From the NCBI GenBank assembly GCA_046594105.1, contig JBKJQB010000279.1, positions 1 through 7,739 of the forward strand: a stretch of 7,739 bases of DNA, written 5' to 3'. Shown here piece by piece: positions 1 through 4,589 of the stretch; the stretch's first letter is position 1, and each line of letters starts with the position of its first letter. The notes under the pieces are model-generated. The model made no database searches. It saw nothing but the letters and a program-made list of their open reading frames with translations, and had not been told where the DNA came from. This DNA is from JBDSGC01 sp046594105. Its GTDB lineage: Bacteria; Acidobacteriota; Thermoanaerobaculia; Gp7-AA8. Position numbers and translations under genes: made by a program.

Positions 1-1
1 C

Positions 2-379
2 GAGGCAAGGATTCAGGAGGACCGCGCGCTGCTCCTGATCGGAACGGGCATCAACGTGGAGCCCGTGCAGGACGACGATCGGATCAACGCCGTCTCGCTC
101 AGCGAAGCGTCCGATCGGGAGATCGGTGGATTGGCCGTGGCAACGGATGCATTCATCACCGCCATGGACCAGGGTCTCAACCGCCCCTTCGAGCGCTCCG
201 CCGTTCTCCAGCAATGGCGGGCGCTGACCATCCATCAGCCGGGCGATCCCATCACTTGCGTCATCGGCGATCGGACCATCCGCGGAACGTGGAGCGGGAT
301 CGATGATCACGGTCGGGCCATCGTGCAGGAAGGAAGCGTTTCGACCGCGGTGAGTGCCGGAGATCTGATTCTGACCTGA
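2..379 (+). CDS. birA: Biotin--[biotin carboxyl carrier protein] ligase, C-terminal part (5' end outside window)
   Basis: Biotin-protein ligase makes biotinyl-5'-AMP from biotin and ATP and transfers biotin to the carrier lysine of acetyl-CoA carboxylase and related cytoplasmic enzymes. The visible 125 residues run in one open frame from the left edge to a TGA at 377-379. Near residues 10-19 is LLLIGTGINV, which corresponds to the conserved G-x-G-I-N strand of the catalytic core. The end, about residues 80-125 (starting PGDPITCV and finishing GDLIL), has the length and pattern of the small SH3-like BPL_C domain. The ATP/biotin loop (GRGR-x-G) and any N-terminal helix-turn-helix lie outside the window, so it cannot be told whether this is a bifunctional repressor/ligase or a ligase only. 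A GTG at 56 is internal and not the start. coaX follows after 62 bp on the same strand, a pairing seen in several phyla. Confidence 0.88.
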   Translation, partial: EARIQEDRALLLIGTGINVEPVQDDDRINAVSLSEASDREIGGLAVATDAFITAMDQGLNRPFERSAVLQQWRALTIHQPGDPITCVIGDRTIRGTWSGIDDHGRAIVQEGSVSTAVSAGDLILT

Positions 380-401
380 GAGTCCGTGCCTTCCTCCCGG
401 T

Positions 402-415
402 GCGCTGGTCAGCGC
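402..415. repeat. Small perfect dyad in the birA-coaX spacer
   Basis: GCGCTG (402-407) and CAGCGC (410-415) are perfect inverted copies separated by two bases, in the 62-bp gap between birA and coaX and 26 bp before the coaX ATG. It could be an operator half-site pair or a short hairpin. There is no following T-run, so it is not a convincing intrinsic terminator. In GC-rich DNA a dyad this short can arise by chance. Confidence 0.25.
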
Positions 416-441
416 CGTCAATTCGCCGTTACCCTAGTGCC

Positions 442-1239
442 ATGCCTTCCGGCCCCAGCCTGCTCGTCGTCGACGTCGGCAACACCAACATCGTCCTCGG
501 CTTCTACCGCGGCGACGAGCTCCTCAACTCCTGGCGGCTGGCCACCGCGCGCGAACGCACGTCCGACGAATACGGGATCCTGGCCCGGCAACTGGTGGGC
601 GAGACGTTGTCGGGGAAACTCGATGGGGCCATCGTCTCCTCCGTCGTGCCGCCGCTGAATCACGCGGTCGCCTGGATGATCGAGAAGTACTTCGGGATCG
701 AGCCGATGTTCGTCGAGCCAGGAGTCAAGACCGGCATCGCCATCCAGGTGGACAACCCGCAGGAAGTCGGCGCGGACCGCATCGTCAATTGTGTGGCTGC
801 GTTTGAGGCCTGGGGTGGGCTCACGGTCATCGTCGATTTCGGCACGGCCACCACCTTCGATCTGGTCACCGAAGATGCGAAGTACATCGGTGGAGTGATC
901 GCTCCCGGGCTCATCATCTCGGCCGAAGCGCTGTTCGCGCGGGCCGCGCGGCTGCCGCGGGTCGACATCCGGAAGCCTCCCAGCGTGATCGGGACCAACA
1001 CCATCGTGAACATGCAGTCGGGAATCTACTTCGGGTATCTGGCCCTCGTGGATGGCATCCTCGCCCGGATCAAGAATGAAGTGAGCGACGTCAAGCGCGT
1101 GGTTGCCACCGGCGGCCTCGCTTCTCTGTTCGCGGACGACAGTGAGCACATCGACATCGTGGATCCGGTCCTCACACTCAAAGGTCTGAAGATCATCTAC
1201 GAGCGCAATCTCGGGGCTCGCCGGGGACGATCGAGGTGA
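442..1239 (+). CDS. coaX: Type III pantothenate kinase
   Basis: CoaX phosphorylates pantothenate with ATP, the first step of coenzyme A synthesis in the cytoplasm. It belongs to the ASKHA fold, is not feedback-inhibited by CoA, and family members need a monovalent cation. The 265-residue product is of normal family length. Visible motifs are the N-terminal phosphate loop VDVGNTN (D11-N16), the pantothenate-site GADR (residues 110-113, D112), the second nucleotide motif VDFGTATT (D132-T138), GGVIAPG after it, and ATGGLA near the C-terminus. The ATG at 442 is chosen because family members begin a few residues before the first beta strand (here LLVVDVGNTN); a GTG at 400 in the same frame would add 14 non-conserved residues. 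No good Shine-Dalgarno precedes 442, so translation may depend on birA read-through. The last bases, GTGA at 1236-1239, are shared with the start of ggt. Confidence 0.96.
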   Translation: MPSGPSLLVVDVGNTNIVLGFYRGDELLNSWRLATARERTSDEYGILARQLVGETLSGKLDGAIVSSVVPPLNHAVAWMIEKYFGIEPMFVEPGVKTGIAIQVDNPQEVGADRIVNCVAAFEAWGGLTVIVDFGTATTFDLVTEDAKYIGGVIAPGLIISAEALFARAARLPRVDIRKPPSVIGTNTIVNMQSGIYFGYLALVDGILARIKNEVSDVKRVVATGGLASLFADDSEHIDIVDPVLTLKGLKIIYERNLGARRGRSR

Positions 1240-2939
1240 AGGGGAGCCCCGATCCCGGCCTTCGAGGTCCTTCCTCGCAGCGCCTGCGAGCTTCCTGCAC
1301 GACACGGAAAAACTGGATCGTCATCGCGGTGGCTCTGCTGATCACAATCACCCGGAGCCAACCGTTGCTGGCCGGGTCGCAGATCGTCGCGGAGCACGCT
1401 GCCGTGGTGACCGACTCTGCGTACGCGACTCGGATCGGGCTCAGCGTCCTGCGGTCTGGGGGAAACGCCATCGATGCCGCCGTGGCGGCGGCGTTCGCGC
1501 TCGCGGTGGCTCAGCCTCAATCGGGAAATCTGGGCGGCGGCGGATTCCTAACTTACTACGATGCGATCGACAAAGGGGTGTGGGTTCTGGATTTTCGCGA
1601 GTCTGCGCCTGCCGCAGTGCCCGCGGGCAAGCCCTCACTCCTGCGAGGCGCTGGCGCCGCAGCAGTTCCGGCAACCGTGGCCGGGCTGGGGATGATGCAT
1701 CGACGGTTCGGCACCCGGCCATGGCGGGAGCTCGTCGCGCCCGCTCTGCGCCTGGCCACCGAAGGCGTTCGCGTGGATGTCGAGCTTGCCGCGGCCGTGG
1801 CCGAGGCGAAGCGCGAGCGGGGAGCGGGCGCATTCGCCGGGACCGCCGCACTCTTCTACCCGGGGGGCACTCCGCTGGCGGCAGGGTCGACGCTGATCCA
1901 GCCGGAACTGGCCGCCACACTGGCGCGCCTCGCGGAAAAAGGCGCCTCCGATTTCTATGCGGGCGACGTCGCCAGGAAACTCGTAGAAGAAGTCCGCAAA
2001 GCCGGCGGCGCCTTGACCCTGCGAGATCTTCGAACCTATGCGCCGGTCTGGCGCGCCCCGATCCGGCTCTCCTTCAAGAATCACGAGATCTACGCGACGC
2101 CGCCCCCTTCCGCCGGCGGCCTGATGATCGGATCGACTCTCAAGATCCTTTCCGGCTTCGATCTGCCAACGAATGCTTTTCAAAACGCTTCGACGATTCA
2201 TCTAATCGCCGAGGCGTCCCGGCGGGCGGCCATCGATCGCGACCGATACCTCGGCGATCCGGTGGCCGTCCGGACTCCGCTGCGGGACCTTCTCTCCGAC
2301 GATCGAGCCGCGCAATGGCGGAGCTCCATCGACGTCGCTCACGCCACGCCGACCGGCACTCTCACCGAGCCGGGCACCTCGACACCTGCCTCTCGTCACA
2401 CCACCCACATCACCATCGTCGATGCGAAAGGCAACGTCGCGGCGCTGACCACGACGCTCGGCAACGAGATGGGCAGCGGTTTTCTGGTACCGCGTTGCGG
2501 CTTCCTTCTCAATGACGCGCTACGCGACTTTTCCGACACCGGAGGAGTACCGAACAGCATGGGAGGGGGACGGCGGATGACCACCTCGATCGCTCCCACC
2601 ATCGTGTTCTCCGATGAGAAACCCATCGCGGCGCTGGGAACCTCCGGCGGTGAGGCCATCCCCGAAATCGTCTCGCAGATTCTGCTGCGGCTGATCATCG
2701 GGAAGGAGTCTCTGGCCGCAGCGGTCACCGCGCCACGATTCGATCAGCAGGCTGCCACTGAAGAGCTCGGGTATGAACGAGGTCTGGTAACGCCGAAGAC
2801 GTTGGAATCCCTCAGGGCCATGGGTCACGCCTCGTCTGAGCGGGGTTCCATTGGCAACGTGAACGCCATCCTGTGGGAAGGCGGTAAGCTCGTCGCCGTT
2901 GCCGATCCCCGCCACGGCGGCGCCGCAGGAGGCTACTGA
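1236..2939 (+). CDS. ggt: Gamma-glutamyltransferase / glutathione hydrolase precursor
   Basis: This Ntn-hydrolase cleaves the gamma-glutamyl bond of glutathione and similar peptides in the periplasm or at the cell surface. The precursor self-cleaves into large and small subunits. Its 567 residues compare with 580 in E. coli. The N-terminus has a long polar stretch (about 25 residues), then a hydrophobic segment (about 28-46) ending near LLAGS, consistent with Sec export. Landmarks: GGNAIDAAVA and GNLGGGGF, DFRESAP (R121, equivalent to E. coli R114), PPPSAGG, the autoprocessing site at T389 of TTHITIVD (E. coli T391), D431 (D433), T450-S451 (S462-S463) and G471-G472 (oxyanion G483-G484). Equivalents of N411 and Q430 appear replaced by G409 and A428, and numbering shows a lid loop about 10 residues shorter than in E. 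coli. The GTG start overlaps the coaX stop by GTGA, with GGGGA just upstream, suggesting translational coupling. Family membership is firm; substrate preference is less so. Confidence 0.93.
   Translation: MKGSPDPGLRGPSSQRLRASCTTRKNWIVIAVALLITITRSQPLLAGSQIVAEHAAVVTDSAYATRIGLSVLRSGGNAIDAAVAAAFALAVAQPQSGNLGGGGFLTYYDAIDKGVWVLDFRESAPAAVPAGKPSLLRGAGAAAVPATVAGLGMMHRRFGTRPWRELVAPALRLATEGVRVDVELAAAVAEAKRERGAGAFAGTAALFYPGGTPLAAGSTLIQPELAATLARLAEKGASDFYAGDVARKLVEEVRKAGGALTLRDLRTYAPVWRAPIRLSFKNHEIYATPPPSAGGLMIGSTLKILSGFDLPTNAFQNASTIHLIAEASRRAAIDRDRYLGDPVAVRTPLRDLLSDDRAAQWRSSIDVAHATPTGTLTEPGTSTPASRHTTHITIVDAKGNVAALTTTLGNEMGSGFLVPRCGFLLNDALRDFSDTGGVPNSMGGGRRMTTSIAPTIVFSDEKPIAALGTSGGEAIPEIVSQILLRLIIGKESLAAAVTAPRFDQQAATEELGYERGLVTPKTLESLRAMGHASSERGSIGNVNAILWEGGKLVAVADPRHGGAAGGY
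2927..2932 (+). promoter_or_regulatory. Perfect Shine-Dalgarno AGGAGG inside the ggt 3' end
   Basis: AGGAGG lies six bases before an ATG at 2939-2941 that overlaps the ggt stop codon (TGATG). It is the strongest ribosome-binding site seen in the window, yet the ATG it serves is not in the rpiA frame. Caution: the same bases encode the final Ala-Gly-Gly-Tyr of the gamma-glutamyltransferase, a C-terminal motif that resembles the family's usual ending, so the match may come from protein conservation. Confidence 0.5.
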
Positions 2940-3010
2940 TGCGAATGCCAGTCCGATCCAGCGTGACACCTCGCCTCCCTCCGCCATCGCTGCGAGAGAA
3001 GGCATCGTGA
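2939..3010 (+). CDS. Possible 23-residue leader/coupling mini-ORF between ggt and rpiA
   Basis: From the ATG at 2939 an open frame runs 23 codons to a TGA at 3008-3010. The peptide (begins MRMPVRSSV, ends REKAS) is basic and proline/serine rich, with no recognisable family. Its start overlaps the ggt stop by one base (TGATG) and its stop overlaps the rpiA GTG start (GTGA), so it exactly bridges the two genes. A perfect AGGAGG precedes it. It may pass ribosomes from ggt to rpiA, or be the remnant or result of a frameshift at the original rpiA 5' end, or be coincidence. No homology supports it as a functional peptide. Confidence 0.3.
   Translation: MRMPVRSSVTPRLPPPSLREKAS
2995..3002 (+). promoter_or_regulatory. 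Ribosome-binding site supporting the rpiA GTG start
   Basis: AGAGAAGG ends four bases before the GTG at 3007. It supports starting rpiA there rather than at the in-frame TTG at 2899, which would add 36 low-complexity residues overlapping ggt. Confidence 0.5.
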
Positions 3011-3708
3011 GCGCGCCGGATCCGCGTGCCCTGAAGATCGACGCCGCTCGCCAGGCGCTGAAGGAAGTGCGCTCCGGCATGACTCTCGGCCTCGGCACCG
3101 GCAGCACCGCGGAAGAGTTCGTGCGTCTGCTCGGTGCGGCCATCCGGTCCGGTGCGCTCCAGAACATTCGATGCACCTGCACCTCCATCAAGACGGAAGA
3201 ACAGGCCATCGCCGAAGGCATCGCCATCTTCGCTCTGGAGTCGATCGCGCCACTCGATCTGGCCGTCGATGGCGCCGACGAGATCGACGATCAGCTCCGC
3301 CTGATCAAGGGCCGCGGAGGCGCGCTGCTCCGAGAGAAAATCGTGGAACAGCAGGCCCGACGATTCATCGTGATCGCCGATCAGTCCAAGCTCGTTCCCC
3401 GCCTCGGCGTCGGTTCTCTCCCCATCGAGGTCACTCCGTTCGCCTGCGCGGTGCTCGAACAGCGGTTCACCACCATGGGGCTTCAGCCGGTGCTGCGGCT
3501 CCACGAAGGGCAGCCGCGAGTCACCGACGAGAATCATCGGATCCTGGACGTGCGCGTTCCGGCGGATCAGGACATCGCGGTGGTGGTGGATCGCATCCGC
3601 GCCTGCGCCGGAGTGGTGGAGACAGGATTCTTCCCCACCGAGGCCAGCGAGGCGCTGATCGCAGCGCCGGGCGGGACGCGCTGCATGACCCGCCAGACGC
3701 TGTCCTGA
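3007..3708 (+). CDS. rpiA: Ribose-5-phosphate isomerase A
   Basis: RpiA interconverts ribose 5-phosphate and ribulose 5-phosphate in the non-oxidative pentose phosphate pathway, in the cytoplasm. From the GTG at 3007 the product is 233 residues, slightly longer than the 219 of E. coli. Motifs in order: phosphate-binding GLGTGST (28-34), DLAVDGADEID (84-94) with catalytic D88 and D91, KGRGGALLREK (101-111) with K101 and the catalytic base E110, ADQSKLV, SLPIEV, and ETGFF near the C-terminus. D88, D91, K101 and E110 all sit exactly seven positions after E. coli D81, D84, K94 and E103, so the active site is intact. The gene lies 67 bp after ggt on the same strand and is probably cotranscribed with it. 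The only doubt is the exact N-terminus, because a stronger ribosome-binding site upstream leads into another frame. Confidence 0.95.
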   Translation: MSAPDPRALKIDAARQALKEVRSGMTLGLGTGSTAEEFVRLLGAAIRSGALQNIRCTCTSIKTEEQAIAEGIAIFALESIAPLDLAVDGADEIDDQLRLIKGRGGALLREKIVEQQARRFIVIADQSKLVPRLGVGSLPIEVTPFACAVLEQRFTTMGLQPVLRLHEGQPRVTDENHRILDVRVPADQDIAVVVDRIRACAGVVETGFFPTEASEALIAAPGGTRCMTRQTLS

Positions 3709-3755
3709 ATCGCCGGAGCCCGTCTCTTGCAGCTCTCGGGAGATCTTGCTGCCTT

Positions 3756-3866
3756 CGGAGCGCCGGCATCCTGCCGCCCGGTCCGCGGGCATCCTGCCCG
3801 CAGGATCTCGCCGAACAGCGCCGGCTGGAAGCCGGCGGACCGGCCGGCAAGGATGCCGGCGCTCCG
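3756..3866. repeat. Compound palindromic GCCGGC-rich repeat (REP/MITE-like) between convergent genes
   Basis: The 16-base end CGGAGCGCCGGCATCC (3756-3771) is perfectly inverted at 3851-3866. Pairing continues with TGCCG (3772-3776) against 3845-3849, and CCGGTCCGC (3778-3786) against 3835-3843, giving a nearly continuous stem of about 30 bp. Within it are two further perfect hairpins with three-base loops: GCGGGCA/TGCCCGC (3785-3801) and CGCCGGCT/AGCCGGCG (3819-3837). The core GGCATCC-TGCC occurs twice direct and once inverted. From memory, repeats of this look, which produce spurious reading frames translating as AGWKPA or AGILAG, are dispersed in genomes of Acidobacteriota, Verrucomicrobiota and related groups; I could not check this. 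It lies between the 3' ends of rpiA and the lipoprotein gene and could act as a two-way terminator or mRNA end protector, although no T-run follows. The rest of 3709-3925 shows nothing else. Confidence 0.8.
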
Positions 3867-3925
3867 TTCGCCCACTCATCGGTGCATCGCGCCGTTCCCC
3901 AACTCAAGACGGCAGTTAGTCCTTG

Positions 3926-4546
3926 TCACCGCGATGAGGAAGGCGCTTCGTCGGATCGAGAATCCGTCTTGGCAACCATGACGTCGAAGCGCCACTGATG
4001 ATCCTTGTAATAGAACGACAGCAACGAGGCGAATGGCTTGTCCAGCGGCTTGTTGATCTTGGTTTCGAACAAGCCGTAGAGCGGAGTGGGGGCGGTGTAG
4101 TGCCACACAAGCTCCGCGTGTCCGACGGTCGGCTGCGTGGGATGCCTCTCAAAACCGCGGATCCCGTCGTATCGCTTCTGGCAGATCAGGCCCCGGTACA
4201 CCGCTCCCCGATGGCTCGGCGCGGTCCCGAGGATTGGAAACCCCTTGTCGGTAACCTTTGCCGTGAAGCTGGCGCCGTCGGGGGTGGGTCCGCCGGTCAC
4301 GGTGATCAGTCCGGCGCGTTTCAGGTTTTCGAAGGTTCGAAGGGACTTCTCATCAAAGTCGTCCCTGGGCAGCCTGGCGTTCCACCACACTCGCTGCGGC
4401 ACCTCGGCGTAAATCGGTTCGGCCTTGAACTGATAGGCGCTGACGATCTGCGCGGCTTTTGCAGCAGTCAGCGGTTCGGGCCGCTGGCATGCACACACCA
4501 GAGAGAGCAGCAGAACACCAATTCCTTGACTCGCCTGACGCCACAT
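3926..4546 (-). CDS. Putative lipoprotein of unknown function
   Basis: I do not recognise the family. The ATG (4546-4544) is preceded by GGGGGA four bases upstream, and the 206-residue product starts with a short lipoprotein signal: MWRQ, a hydrophobic stretch (about 9-19), and a lipobox-like V-C-A-C with the acylated cysteine at C20. The frame stays open upstream to 4792, but that part overlaps the transporter gene and lacks these signals. Residues 66-106 (containing FENLKRAGLITV and AKVTDKG) resemble the recognition helix plus wing of a winged-helix domain, odd for an exported protein. The second half is rich in aromatic residues and probable beta strands (AELVWHYTA, FYYKDHQWRFD), and the end is polar. 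There is one extra cysteine near 122. Its base composition looks a little less GC-rich than its neighbours. It is divergent from the RND gene across 43 bp and convergent with rpiA; a role with the transporter is only inferred from position. Confidence 0.75.
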   Translation of the reverse strand: MWRQASQGIGVLLLSLVCACQRPEPLTAAKAAQIVSAYQFKAEPIYAEVPQRVWWNARLPRDDFDEKSLRTFENLKRAGLITVTGGPTPDGASFTAKVTDKGFPILGTAPSHRGAVYRGLICQKRYDGIRGFERHPTQPTVGHAELVWHYTAPTPLYGLFETKINKPLDKPFASLLSFYYKDHQWRFDVMVAKTDSRSDEAPSSSR

Positions 4547-4589
4547 GTTATCCCCCGCCCTTCGCGTGTGATGCCGCACGGACAATGAT
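4547..4589. promoter_or_regulatory. Divergent 43-bp spacer between lipoprotein and transporter genes
   Basis: Both flanking genes start here and run outward, so at least one promoter must extend into coding sequence. On the + strand TTGACT at 4526-4531 (inside the lipoprotein gene) resembles a -35 box, but the best -10-like string, TGTTAT at 4546-4551, is only 14 bases away, too close for a standard sigma-70 promoter. No convincing promoter was found on the - strand. The spacer holds the GGGGGA ribosome-binding site of the lipoprotein gene and a weak GGA before the transporter's TTG. Confidence 0.35.

Noticed and set aside
418..1305. 295-codon - strand frame opposite coaX
   Set aside because: The + strand has every CoaX motif; the antisense product is low-complexity and charged, typical of GC-rich shadows.
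1580..2515. 311-codon + strand frame within ggt
   Set aside because: It is Arg/Ser/Gly-rich and lies out of frame inside a well-conserved gamma-glutamyltransferase.
2899..3006. TTG-initiated N-terminal extension of RpiA by 36 residues
   Set aside because: The extension is Ala/Pro/Ser-rich, overlaps ggt, and is absent from the family; GTG at 3007 gives the expected length.
3731..3743. TCTC-GG-GAGA near the rpiA end as an intrinsic terminator
   Set aside because: The stem is four pairs with a two-base loop and no T-run; the larger palindrome downstream is a better candidate.
2812..3879. 355-codon - strand frame opposite rpiA and the palindromic repeat
   Set aside because: No family resemblance; it combines the shadow of rpiA with the translated repeat.
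3727..3981. Short + and - frames across the repeat (products with AGWKPADRP or AGILAG strings)
   Set aside because: Such strings are the translation of the GCCGGC-rich palindrome itself, not a protein.
3998..4588. 196-codon + strand frame opposite the lipoprotein gene
   Set aside because: The - strand has a ribosome-binding site, signal peptide and lipobox; the + frame has no recognisable domain.
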